Shown in pieces: positions 1 through 9,005 of a stretch of DNA of 35,055 nucleotides; the stretch's first letter is position 1, and every line of letters starts with the position of its first letter. A program made the position numbers and the translations under genes. Below the pieces are notes generated by a model. The model searched no databases, was not told the origin of the DNA, and saw nothing but the letters and a program-made list of their open reading frames with translations. The stretch is from assembly GCF_000372725.1 (NCBI RefSeq), contig NW_005197576.1:566061-601115 (forward strand). The letters run 5' to 3'. This DNA is from Emiliania huxleyi CCMP1516. Its lineage: Eukaryota; Haptophyta; Isochrysidales; Noelaerhabdaceae.

Positions 1-505
1 TCGGTGTTCTTACAACCATCGGGTCGCCTGGGCGCATGCCTGGCGGCACGTTGACGAGCATCAGCTGCATACCAGCCGCGCTCATCGCCGCCTCCTGCTG
101 ATCCGCTGTCACCGTGATGAGGTGGTCCCGAAAGACCTCGACGCACTCAGTGTGGTACTCAGTGGTACGCCTCTCCATGGCGTACTGCAGCGCAGTCTTG
201 CCCTCCGCACACCGCAGATTTAAGTTCGCCCCCGCCCGTAGCAGGCGAGACGCAACCAAGTGCTGGTTGCCGAGGGCGGCGGCCATCAGAGCGGTGGTTT
301 GACCCCTGTTCTCCTGCCGGTCCATATCGGCGCCGCATTCCAGCAGTGTGGCGACGAGCTGCTCGTGGCCACCACCGGCGGCGGCTGTCAGCAGCGTGAC
401 GCCGTCATGGCATGAGTCAATCTGTCCGCCGCTGTCAAGCCAAGCCCGCACGGCCGCCTCGTCACCCTGCCCAGCGGCCGCCAACGCCGCCTCGAGCCCT
501 CGCAT
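1..505 (-). CDS. Ankyrin-repeat protein (3' end beyond window)
   Basis: Reading the minus strand from the ATG at 505-503 gives an open frame of 168 codons with no stop before the window edge, so only the N-terminal part is present. Ankyrin-like units are visible: an N-terminal AVRAWLDSGGQID, then DGVTLLTAAAGGGHEQLVATLLECGADMD (split here only by description), then TTALMAAALGNQHLVASRLL followed by RAGANLN, and EGKTALQYA. These match the ankyrin helix-turn-helix consensus (G-TAL--A---G---+V--LL--GA). Ankyrin repeats mediate protein-protein binding, so no specific function follows. Near the window edge the protein changes to MLVNVPPGMRPGDPM, which looks like the start of a different glycine/proline-rich domain. 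The gene is divergent from RAD51, with about 630 bp between the two starts. The ankyrin call is secure; the full architecture is unknown. Confidence 0.8.
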   Translation of the reverse strand, partial: MRGLEAALAAAGQGDEAAVRAWLDSGGQIDSCHDGVTLLTAAAGGGHEQLVATLLECGADMDRQENRGQTTALMAAALGNQHLVASRLLRAGANLNLRCAEGKTALQYAMERRTTEYHTECVEVFRDHLITVTADQQEAAMSAAGMQLMLVNVPPGMRPGDPMVVRTP

Positions 506-1139
506 GCAGAGTGTGCGCGCCCCGCGCCGCGCCTCGCCGCTACGTTGGCTGCGTCGCGCACTCACAATGCCGCGCGGCGCGAATACAGTTCTGGGCGTAC
601 GCGCAACACGCAAAAGCATCTAAAAGCGAAATGACGTCGCGAAGTTTAAGTTTCCAAAAGGGGGAGCCGTTGCGGCGCCGCACGGTTGGGGAGGTTGCAC
701 ACTCGCGTGGGACGACGGACGAGATTGGGGCGCAATTGAAGGCGCTGGCCCCGAAGCGCAATCAACTTGGGTCGGTGCGTTCCTCACACAAAAACACAAC
801 CCCGGACCCAAGACGCACAAGCTCAGACAGTCGAGAAAGGGATGTGTTCCTCACCCCTTTTAGATTAGGTTAAGGTAGGCAGGTGAAGAACAGCCAGGCT
901 CGGACTGGACACCAACGCGACAACAAACACTCTCTCTCCCCAACGCGGCCTTCGAAGGGTTATTTCCCGCTCGTCCCGGCTGGCAGTTTGCGGCACACCT
1001 TCGGTACAGGGCCTCTCCGATCGCCCTCCGTTGCGCCCTCCCTCCCCGCCCGACGCTCCCCCCCCCCCGCCACACGTCTCGCTCCGCCTCTCGGCAGGTT
1101 CCGTGCTCGCGGCGACAGGCTCCGCTCGGGACAGACGCG
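506..1139. other. Divergent intergenic region between ankyrin gene and RAD51
   Basis: No convincing gene is seen in these 634 bases. The interval must contain the 5' flanks and promoters of both divergent genes, but I see no clear TATA box or other recognised element. It carries one copy of a dispersed repeat at 865-919, listed separately. Just before the RAD51 start it becomes C-rich, with a run of 11 C around 1060, consistent with leader sequence. Confidence 0.5.
865..919 (+). repeat. Dispersed repeat, copy 1 (core gaagaacagccaggctcgga)
   Basis: This 55-base stretch matches 22294-22348 in the same orientation with only a handful of differences. Its inner 31 bases match 4999-5029 on the opposite strand. 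It begins ttaggttaaggta and contains the core gaagaacagccaggctcgga followed by ctggacacca. Three copies in 35 kb, all outside coding sequence, indicate a genome-wide dispersed repeat. Confidence 0.8.
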
Positions 1140-3153
1140 ATGGCGCAGCAACAGCTCGTGCAGCAGCCGCCGACACAGGCTGGCGGCGATGCGCTGATGG
1201 GCGACGGCCAGACGCAGGCGCCCGGCGCGTGGCAGCAGCTTGAGCAGCTCGAGGGCTCTGGCATCAACGCCGCCGATCTCAAGAAGCTCAAGGAGAAGGG
1301 CTTCCACACCGTCGAGGCGGTCGCGCACGCGACGCGCAAGGAGCTCGGCGAGATCAAGGGGATATCGGACCAGAAGGTGGACAAGCTGCTGGCGGCCGCG
1401 CACAAGATGGTCGACATGGGCTTCTCCTCCGCAACAGAAATCTACCAGCAGCGTCAGGAGACCCTCCACCTCACGACCGGCTCCAAGGCGCGCCGCCCCC
1501 GCTGCTCGCCATCGCCGCCCGCCCCGCCGCCCTCCGCCCTCCCTCGCCGTCGACTCGTCGCGTCATCCCCCGTCGCCTCGCAGGACCTCGACGACCTGCT
1601 GCGCGGCGGCATCGAGACGGGATCCATCACCGAAATCTTTGGTGCGTCGGAGGGGCCTGGCGCAGAGCGCCCCGTCGCGGGGCGCAGCCTCACACGCGGC
1701 GCCGCCCGCCCTGGCAGGCGAGTTTCGGACCGGCAAGACGCAGCTGTGCCACACCCTCTGCGTCACCACGCAGCTGCCTCTCGAGCAGGCGAGGCCAGGA
1801 TGGGCCGAACACTTCCCGGACACTTCCCAGACACTTCCCGGACACTTCCCCGCAAAACTGTGGGTCGGCGGCTCGCCCCGTTGCAGCCCTGCCCGACAGC
1901 CCGCCCTCCGCACCCCCAACCTAGGGCGGCGCCGAGGGAAAGGCCATGTACATCGACACCGAGGGCACCTTCCGCCCCGAGCGGCTCTGCGAGATCGCGG
2001 AGAAGTACGGCCTCGACGGCGCGCACAGCCCCCGCCGCCGTCTCTGCCGCCGCCGCCGCCGCCGCTGCCGCCGCCGCCGCCGCTGCCTCCGCCTCCGCTG
2101 CCGGCCTCCGCCGCCGCCGCCGCACGGCGGGGCCGCCTCAGATCGCCGCCCCCGCAGGTGCCGACGTGCTCGACAACGTGGCGTACGCGCGCGCGTACAA
2201 CTCGGTGCGAGCCAGCTGCCGCTCCTCGCTGAGTCTGAGAGACGAGAGAGTCATTCACGGCTGAGGAGGTAGGAGCACCAGCTGCAGCTCCTCGCCGAGG
2301 CGGCGGGCATGATGTCCGACACGCGGTTCGGGCTCATCATCATCGACTCGGTGAGAAGCAGCACAGAATCAGCACAGATGAGTCGAGTGCAGCACAGACG
2401 CAGCACAGATGAGTCGAGATGCAGCCGAGAGGCAGCCGAGAGGCAGCCGAGAGGCAGCCGAGAGGCAGCCGAGAGGCAGCCGAGAGGCAGCCGAGAGGCA
2501 GCCGAGAGGCAGCCGAGAGGCAGCCGAGAGGCAGCCGAGAGGCAGCCGAGAGGCAGCCGAGAGGCAGCCGAGAGGCAGCCGAGAGGCAGCCGAGAGGCAG
2601 CCGGGACGTAGTTGCGCCGGTCTCGGCTCATCATCATCGACCCGGCGGCTGGTCACCGTGCCACCAGCCTCTGACTGACACACGTCCGCCACACGCCCGT
2701 GACACTTGCACGCCGTGCCCTCGGAGGCGACCGGTCTGTACCGCACCGACTACTCCGGCCGCGGCGAGCTCTCGGCGAGGCAGATGCACCTGGCAAAGTT
2801 CCTGCGCGCCCTCTCCAACTTGGCCGCCCAGTTCGGCGTCGCGTGCGTCATCACCAACCAGGCGGGCGCTCCGCCTGGCGCCCGGAGGCGCGCGCCGCAT
2901 GGCCCTGTCGCTGACGCGGTGTGGAGGCGCCGGCTCGCAGGTGGTGGCGCAGGTGGACGGCGGCGCCTCGTTCGGCGACAACAAGAAGCCGATCGGAGGC
3001 AACATCATCGCGCACGCGTCGACGACCCGGCTCTACTTCCGCAAGGGCCGCGGCGAGAACCGAGTCTGCAAGGTGTACGACTCGCCCTGCCTGCCCGAGG
3101 GCGAGGCGACCTTCGCCATCCACGGGGCCGGCATCGGGGACGCGGCCGAGTGA
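1140..3153 (+). CDS. RAD51: RAD51 recombinase, eight exons
   Basis: RAD51 forms ATP-dependent filaments on single-stranded DNA and catalyses homologous pairing in nuclear recombinational repair. Inferred exons: 1140-1487, 1584-1641, 1718-1788, 1925-2018, 2158-2204, 2273-2350, 2727-2861 and 2941-3153. They join in frame to 347 residues, close to the 339 of human RAD51. The N-terminal helix-hairpin-helix domain is in exon 1 ([20 protein letters not shown], then [10 protein letters not shown]). Walker A GEFRTGKT is at about residues 136-143, split across an intron. [14 protein letters not shown] is in exon 4, Walker B LIIIDS ends exon 6, [16 protein letters not shown] is in exon 7, and exon 8 holds [14 protein letters not shown] and [10 protein letters not shown]. 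Introns 1, 3, 4 and 7 start with GC; introns 2, 5 and 6 with GT; all end in AG. The start is the first ATG and agrees with the family N terminus. DMC1 is less likely, because the linker and C-terminal sequences follow RAD51. Confidence 0.95.
1810..1851 (+). repeat. 11-bp tandem repeat in RAD51 intron 3
   Basis: About four copies of cacttcccgga or near variants lie in tandem inside the 136-bp GC-AG intron (1789-1924). The unit length is the same 11 bases as the larger minisatellite in intron 6, although the sequence differs. Confidence 0.8.
2421..2603 (+). repeat. 11-bp minisatellite in RAD51 intron 6
   Basis: About 16.5 near-perfect tandem copies of gcagccgagag fill half of the 376-bp intron 2351-2726. 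Just upstream, cagcacagatgagtcgag occurs twice (about 2374-2418, imperfect). Because 11 is not a multiple of 3 and no frame contains a stop, the array is open in every forward frame and encodes an artificial [11 protein letters not shown] repeat. That should not be taken for protein. Confidence 0.95.
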
Positions 3154-3892
3154 GGCGAGTGAGCCGAGTGAGCCGCCTCGCGCGGGGCCCGAGGGGGCGG
3201 GGGGGGGGGGGGGGGCTCCTGCAGGCCCCCGAACCGGGGAGGGGAAAGGGACCACCCTTCTACCATTGGACCCAGGGCAGGGGAAGCTCATGCGGAGGCC
3301 CAAACCCCCAGGTATCGTGGGGCATGGAATACTGGTCGGGGCGCTCCCGCCCCGGCCACTGCAGAGGCCGAGCCGCCCGCCGTGAAGCAGCTCGCCTACC
3401 AGACACCCAAATCTCGGCGTGCAGACTGCGGCGCGGCCCGCGCGACTCTGGCGTGAGCTCGGCCCCTGTCGTGTTTCGTGGGCGAGTGCTCCGCGAAGGA
3501 GGGCGTGCGCGCGATGTGGGCCGCACACACACTGATCTCTCACTGCTGTGGAGACTGGCGTGTGTGTGCGGCAGCGGGGGCCGCTCGTGTTGAGAGTGGC
3601 ACAGAGTGTCTACAGTCTGAACTACCGTACAGTGAGTGGCTGGAGGCTGCCCACCACATGTACATGTGTGTGAGAAGCAGAGCGGCTGCAGTCTGCACGC
3701 ACACACGTATACGTTTGTGAATTTCCTGCCGGGTACATCGAGCTCTCTCTACTGTCTGTACCGACGTCTACCCTCTACTTCGTTTTTGCGACAAGGAACA
3801 CATCTATATATGTTCACACCAGAGTGCAGAGACGAGAGACGAGAGAGACCTCACGTCTCACGCTGGATGTGGATCACCCCCCGACGACCCGT
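3154..3892. other. Convergent intergenic region (RAD51 / METTL9-like)
   Basis: No gene is seen. The two flanking genes converge here, so the interval should hold both 3' untranslated regions. It includes a long G run at about 3199-3215. A short perfect stem occurs at about 3337-3354 (cggggcg, 4-nt loop, cgccccg). Further along are CA- and GT-rich stretches between 3500 and 3720. None can be assigned a role from sequence alone. Confidence 0.5.
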
Positions 3893-4885
3893 TCACCCAT
3901 CCTCTCGCTCTCCCCTCTCCGCCCTCTTACACACGAAAACAGCGTCGTCCAGCACGAATGGGCGATTCGCGGTCCCGAGCAGGCTCAGGCCCTGCGAGAG
4001 GTACGGGGCCCGCACGAGCCTCAGCACTCGCAGCCCGCTCCGCTCGAGGGCGATGCAAGCCTCACCAGCCGCCTCCTCCCAGCTGCTCGCGCGAATGGGG
4101 AGCGGAACAACGTCTCGCGGAGCGCCGGCCGCCTCGCCCGCCGGCGCGGGCGCGTTGATCGCGGCGTGGTGCGAGACGGCGTGCCGCAGCGGCAGCGGCA
4201 GGGCAACCACGAGCCGGCCGCCAGGTGCGAGGAGCGAGGAGAGCGCGGCGAGGAAGGCGTCAACGTCCGGCACTCGGTCGAGCACGTTGAGCGCAAAGAC
4301 GGCGTCGTAGCCGCAGGTGGGGAGCCCGGCGCTGGCCAGCGCGTGCGCGTCGGCAGGGTCGTGGGCCACTGCGGTCGGGATGCCTCGGGCGCGCAGCCGC
4401 CACGCCAGCCACTCGGACACCTCCGTCGCATGAATAGCCTCAAAGAGCGGCGCGATGCGCTCGGTGATGGAGCCGCACCCGGCGCCCACATCAAGGGCGC
4501 GGCCGCCACAGGCTCCCTCGCCGAGCAGCGCCCGCCACATTGGCGTGCTCAGCAGGTGCATCTCTGGTGCATCGAGGAGCGCTTGCCGGTCGTACTGCGA
4601 AAAGCCGGCGAGGCGGAGCAGCCCAGACGCGAGAGCGTGCACAATGGTGCGGTCGCGCGCTGCGGCGCACGCGCGCGATTCGTCATCCAGCTCGAGCGGC
4701 GTCAGGTTGGCGCTAGGGCAGGCGCTGGCGACGGCATCGCGAGAGAAGCTGTACCGCCACTCGAGCGCGCTGGCGGCGGAGTACTCAGCGGGCAGCGGGT
4801 CGCTGAGCGCGCTCCGTCTCCGCGTCTCGACGCATACGACCGCCGCGAGGCCGGACGCACAGGCGAGCTGGTAGCGCCGGTGCAT
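3893..4885 (-). CDS. METTL9/DREV-family methyltransferase
   Basis: A single-exon frame of 330 residues from the ATG at 4885-4883; five further in-frame codons upstream lack an ATG. It resembles the DREV/METTL9 family, whose characterised animal member is an S-adenosylmethionine-dependent methyltransferase of histidine in His-x-His motifs. Visible landmarks in order are MHLLSTPMWRALLGEG, the SAM-binding loop LDVGAGCGSITERIAP, an acidic strand end HATEVSEWLAWRLR, then YDAVFALNVLDRVPD, LAPGGRLVVALPLP and, near the C terminus, RAPYLSQG followed by FVLDDAVFVCK. That last block is very characteristic of the family. The N terminus has a modestly hydrophobic stretch (ACASGLAAVVCV) that could be a signal or anchor, as in animal METTL9. 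Length (animal protein about 318) and domain order fit. The true substrate in this organism is unknown. Confidence 0.85.
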   Translation of the reverse strand: MHRRYQLACASGLAAVVCVETRRRSALSDPLPAEYSAASALEWRYSFSRDAVASACPSANLTPLELDDESRACAAARDRTIVHALASGLLRLAGFSQYDRQALLDAPEMHLLSTPMWRALLGEGACGGRALDVGAGCGSITERIAPLFEAIHATEVSEWLAWRLRARGIPTAVAHDPADAHALASAGLPTCGYDAVFALNVLDRVPDVDAFLAALSSLLAPGGRLVVALPLPLRHAVSHHAAINAPAPAGEAAGAPRDVVPLPIRASSWEEAAGEACIALERSGLRVLRLVRAPYLSQGLSLLGTANRPFVLDDAVFVCKRAERGEREDG

Positions 4886-4998
4886 CAATTGGCGAAACAA
4901 ACCCTAGAGGCCCAAGTTTGGGCCTATTCTGTCCCGCGTCCCCGCGTTGGTGTCGTACTTTTAGCTTACTGGGAGAAAAGAGAGAGGGGGTTGTCTCT

Positions 4999-5029
4999 TG
5001 GTGTCCAGTCCGAGCCTGACTGTTCTTCA
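4999..5029 (-). repeat. Dispersed repeat, copy 3 (31-bp core)
   Basis: The reverse complement of this 31-base segment matches the core of the repeats at 865-919 and 22294-22348. It lies in the 243-bp gap between the METTL9-like start and the ABCC stop. Nearby, at 4908-4925, there is a short palindrome, aggcccaa-gt-ttgggcct. The rest of this gap shows no recognisable feature. Confidence 0.8.
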
Positions 5030-5128
5030 TACACACACGTTGCAAATAGCGTGTTATATAGGGAGAAAGTGGTCGCGCTCTGTAGGATTTTACCGTCAAG
5101 CTACGTAATTACAAACACCGCGGCACCG

Positions 5129-7220
5129 TCACCCTCGGCCGGGGATCCCCTCTCCCCTCGACCCCAGCAGCGCGGCAAAGCTGCCGCCCACCCTCGCCGC
5201 GAGTTCTGCTGGCGGCCCCTCCTCGGCGACGGCGCCCGCGTCCATGAGCAGCACGCGGTCCAAGTCGAGGATCGTCTCGAGGCGATGGGCGATGACGAGC
5301 ATCGTCGCGCGCCGCTCGCGAAGCACGCCTTGAACGACGCCGTCTGTCTCTGCGTCGATGGACGAGGTCGCCTCGTCGCAGACGAGCACCTTGGCGCCGC
5401 GCAGAATCGCGCGCGCCAGACAGATGAGCTGGCGCTGCCCGGCGCTCCAGTTGTCGCCGCCCTCGCCGACCGCCTCCTTGAGCTTCTCGGCCGCGTCGTC
5501 CGCCTCGGCGCACAGCCTCACCCGCCGCAGGGCGCGCGTGAGCGCCTCGTCGGTGCACGCCCTCGCCGGGTCGAGGTTGTAGCGGAGGTCGCCCGAAAAC
5601 ATGACGGCGTCCTGCATCACGACGGCGATACCCGCGCGCAGTCTGGCCAGCGGCACGCTGCGCACGTCGACGCCGTCCACCGAGATGGCGCCGTTCTCTA
5701 CCTCGACGAGCCGCAGCAGCGCAGACACGAGCGAGCTCTTGCCCGAGCCCGACCGGCCGACGACGCCGAGCCGCTCGCCAGCCTCGACGGAGAAGGACAC
5801 GCCGCGCAGCGCCGGCGGCAGCTCCGGTCGGTAGCGCAGCGTCACGTCAACAAAGGCGAGTCGCCCTGCGTCGGGCCACGCGTCGCAGAGCGGTGCAGGC
5901 TCGACGTTATGCACACGCGCGGACCGCCTGTTTGTGCGGCGGCGCAACGACACGGCCGCGCCGCCGCCGCCGCCACCCGTGATCCGCATCCGGCACGGCT
6001 CCTCCTGCGGCGTCTCCTCGCAGTACTGTAGGTTCCGCTCGACGGAGACGAGGTCGATCTCAAGGCGCAGCACGACCTGCAGCGCGCCTTGCAGCGCGTA
6101 GGCGATGCCGAGGCCGTAAGAGAGCGCGAGCCCGATGAGCCCGCCGCTCGACGACGACGAGCCGCCGCCGCCGCCGCCGCCGCCGCCTTCGCCAGGGCTG
6201 TCGAACATGCCGACGCCACCGCTTCCGCTCTCCCCGGGCCCGTCGCCACCGCCCTCCGTGGCGCGAGCGGCGACGGCGAAGGCTACAACGAGAGCGACCA
6301 TGCACGAGCCGAGCAGCTGCACCGACAGGTCGAGCCATCGCTGCACGGCGCCGCGGCTGAAGCGCGCTCGCTCAGCACGCAGCAGCGCCGAGCGGTATCG
6401 CCGCTCGTGCAGCGACGTGAGTCGCGCGGCACGGATGAGCGGCGCGCCATGCAGCGCCTCGGTGAAGAGCTGGAAGAGGGGCGAGTTGCGCACTGCGACG
6501 AGCCGCTCGAGCTCGCGGCCGGCGGGGCGATAGGCTCGTCCAATTTGCACAAAGAGCAAGAGGAGCGGCAGCGCGGCGAGCGCAAACGTGCGCGTGACGA
6601 GCACGAGCACGCCGAGCATCGACAGGAGCTCGAGGAGCTGAAGCACCGAGTGGAAGAGCGTCCAGCCTACCTGCTCGTCGATGGTGTTTGTATCCCGCGT
6701 GAAGCGGTTGAGGATGCGCCCAACTGCCGTCGCGTCGAAGAAGGCCTGCCGTGCGCCGAGCACCGCATCGAGCAGCTGCGCGTGCAGCGCGCCGCTCGCG
6801 CGCCAGCTGGTGTGCGCCGCGAGGAGGAGGATCAGCATCGTCGTGCCGGCCGAGCCGAGGGAGAGCCCGAGGTACAGGTAGAGCGGCTGCAGCTCCTCCA
6901 CGCGCGATCGAGGGCTGCCGGCGCCCGCCGCATCGTCCGCCTCGCCGCTCGACCACAAGCCGAGCCACAGGTCGGCACCGCGCTCGAGCGCCGCCTGCAC
7001 GAGGAAGCAGAGCACGAAAGGGACCGCCGCCAGCGCGCCGCCCGAGCCCTTGATATAATGGCCCAACACGGCGCACTTGACGGCGCCCGACGCGCGCTCC
7101 TCCTCGTCCTCCTCCCTCTCATCCTCAGCGCCCGCGATGGCGCTGGCGTCCTCTTCGTCGCCCGCAAGCTCCACCTGCTTCAGCCGCACTCCACCGCCTC
7201 CGCAGCGGCTCTTTCTTTTT
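5129..7220 (-). CDS. ABCC/MRP-type ABC transporter, second half only (5' incomplete)
   Basis: About 697 codons encode one transmembrane domain followed by one nucleotide-binding domain of the ABCC class, which exports organic anions and conjugates. The block starting EERASGAVKCAVLGHYIKG is the usual beginning of TMD2 in full MRPs. DATAVGRILNRFTRDTNTID is the intracellular-loop motif. The NBD has Walker A GRSGSGKSS (about 5732-5762), Q-loop VVMQDAVMF, signature WSAGQRQLICLARA (about 5420-5460), Walker B VLVCDEATSSID (about 5354-5392) and H-loop IAHRLETI. A glycine/serine-rich insertion interrupts the TMD. TMD1 and NBD1 are absent: the frame runs upstream into a foldback repeat (7221-7416), no ATG lies before TMD2, and only about 330 bp separate it from the divergent next gene. 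It could be a truncated relic, an unusual half-transporter with an unseen first exon, or an assembly break. Confidence 0.85.
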
Positions 7221-7416
7221 AGGCCTCTCAGTTCACGACTGAATCGTGAACCGTGAACCGTGAACCAACTAGCCCCCGCCCCGAGTCCGTGAACCCTGAA
7301 CCGCGAACCGACCAGACCCCGCCCCGAGTCCGTGAACCGCGAACCGTGAACGAGCCGTGAACCGCGAACTGGTTCATGAACCGGGTTCACGGTTCACCCC
7401 GCGAACTGAGAGGCCT
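7221..7416. repeat. 196-bp foldback element with 14-bp inverted ends
   Basis: The segment opens with aggcctctcagttc (7221-7234) and closes with its exact reverse complement gaactgagaggcct (7403-7416). The interior is made of gtgaacc/gaaccg repeats, two copies of a ccccgccccgagtccgtgaa block, and a small stem gttcacga-ctgaa-tcgtgaac. It sits exactly at the 5' limit of recognisable ABCC coding sequence. It looks like a miniature foldback element; no target-site duplication was identified. Confidence 0.75.
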
Positions 7417-7549
7417 GGACGCGGCACAAACGGGGTACACCAAAAGGCACGGGCAATTCGCGTGTCTTCCGGTTTTGGATTTCTTTTTTGGAAATTCCAC
7501 TGGAACTTTCCGTCAAGGCTACTTTCCCTCTCCCAGGCTCGGCCACTGT

Positions 7550-8676
7550 ATGCTCTCTGTCCTCCGAGCACCGGCCCCGCTCGCCTCGATCTCTCGCGCC
7601 GCTATCCGTCCCGTCATGACTGCCGCTGCCGCCGCCATGACTGAGGAGGAGAGCTTCCTATTCGACCTCAACGGCTTCCTGGTCGTTCGAGGCGTCTTCA
7701 CCGCCGAAGAGGTTGCAGCAGCCAACGCAGCCGTGGATGCGCACGCCGCAGAGGAGCTCAAGGCCCGTGGTGCCGCGGCGCTGCGCAACGCCAAGAGCGG
7801 CACGCCGATGGCGGCGAGCGGACCACGGATGGATATGGGCGGCATGCTCTGGTGGCAGGCAGATCAGTCGAAGCTCTTTCGCGACATGCTCACACACCCG
7901 AGGCTAGTCCCGTACTACCGGGCCCTATGCGGGGAGGGGTACCGGATGGACCACCAGCCGCTCCTCGTCGCGCAGGGGCCCGACTCGGAGGGCTTCAAGT
8001 TGCACGGCGGCCCCATCTCGGGCGCAGACGGCGTGCCTCAGGTGCAGCACTGATACCTCCCGTTCTCAGATTGCACACCTCACCCTCGCACCCTCATCCT
8101 CGCGCCCTCGCGCCCTCGCGCCCTCAGGGCGTCTTCAACCCGGAGTTGCAGTACCGCTGCGTGCACGGGCAGCTGTGGACGTCGCTGCTGGCCGCCTCGG
8201 TGCAGCTCTGCGACCACCAGCCGGGCGACGGCGGCTTCTGCATCGTGCGAGGCTCGCACAAGCTCAACCTGCCCGTGCCGACCGACTTTGCGGACGGGGT
8301 GGGCTCGGCCTTTGCCGAGCACATCCACCACCCAGCCACCCGGGCAGGGGACGTCGTCCTCTGGTCGGAGGCGACGGTGCACGGCGCGACCCCGTGGCGC
8401 GCGGAGCGCGAGCGGCGCGTCGCGATCTACCGCTTCGCGCCTCCGAACATGGGCTACGGCCGTGGCTACCTCGACATCCCTCCCGGCGCGATGGAGGGCC
8501 TCACGCCCCTGCAGCGCGCCGTGCTCGAGCCGCCGTACGCCACCCGCCTCGAGCGGCCGCTCGTCACGGCCAGCGCGGCGGCGGAGGAGGACGGGGCCAC
8601 GGAGGCGGTGCGGCACCTTAGGTCGGAGGCGAAGAAGGAGCACGACCGGCAGACGCTGGGCACGGCGTACTTCTGA
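7550..8676 (+). CDS. Phytanoyl-CoA dioxygenase (PhyH)-like 2OG-Fe(II) oxygenase
   Basis: Exons 7550-8041 and 8128-8676 join in frame to 346 residues; the 86-bp GT-AG intron contains a 9-bp CCTCGCGCC tandem. The protein resembles the PhyH family of non-haem iron oxygenases, which hydroxylate small molecules using 2-oxoglutarate. Visible features are FDLNGFLVVRGVFTAEEV at the N terminus, FKLHGGPISG, HGQLWTSLLAASVQLCDH, then PGDGGFCIVRGSHKLNLPVP, AGDVVLWSEATVHGATPW and ERRVAIYRFAPPN. The distal iron histidine is probably in TVHGATPW and the 2OG arginine in ERRVAIYR. The expected first His-x-Asp is instead LHGG, so Asp is replaced by Gly. Starting at 7550 adds a Ser/Arg/Ala-rich leader (MLSVLRAPAPLASISRAAIR) that could target an organelle; the ATG at 7616 is an alternative. 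Its substrate cannot be deduced. Confidence 0.85.
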
Positions 8677-9005
8677 CGGACGCTGCGACGATTGTGTCCC
8701 GTGTCTGTGGCCGGCTGGGCGCCCCGGCGCGCCGATCCGCGCACAAGGAGCGAGCAGCAGCAGCGCGCGCGCGCGCGCAAGCCGCGCGCAACGCAGCGAT
8801 TTCATTGATTCAATGCAGGTCGCAGCCGGGTCGCGGGTGTGCCGTCAAGTCTCAGTGGGGTCGTTCCCTCCGTACACAAAGTCTCTGCCGCGCCCGGTTT
8901 TACGTGCGACGTCATCACACATAGAGACCGCGTACGAAACACACAGTGTCGACACACACAGTGTCGAGAGACGTTGCTTCGTTGGTCTGCGTGGTCCGTC
9001 CGTGG
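8677..9005. other. Convergent intergenic region (PhyH-like / methyltransferase)
   Basis: No gene is seen in these 329 bases. There is an alternating CG run at about 8764-8779 (gcgcgcgcgcgcgcgc), which could adopt Z-form DNA. A short direct repeat, acacacagtgtcga, occurs twice at about 8938-8966. The interval should include the 3' ends of both converging transcripts. Confidence 0.5.

Noticed and set aside
883..914. Peptide frame [10 protein letters not shown] present at several loci
   Set aside because: It is the translation of the dispersed repeat, in different frames and contexts, and not a conserved protein motif.
2419..2678. Long open frames encoding [11 protein letters not shown] repeats
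   Set aside because: They are translations of the 11-bp intronic minisatellite and are open in all forward frames only because the unit lacks stops. The surrounding RAD51 exons show that this is an intron.
3824..6031. 735-codon plus-strand frame opposite the methyltransferase and ABC transporter
   Set aside because: It overlaps two recognised minus-strand genes and has the Arg/Ala/Gly-rich composition of an antisense shadow in GC-rich coding DNA.
6089..7222. 377-codon plus-strand frame opposite the ABC transporter
   Set aside because: Antisense shadow of the ABCC transmembrane domain, with no recognisable domain.
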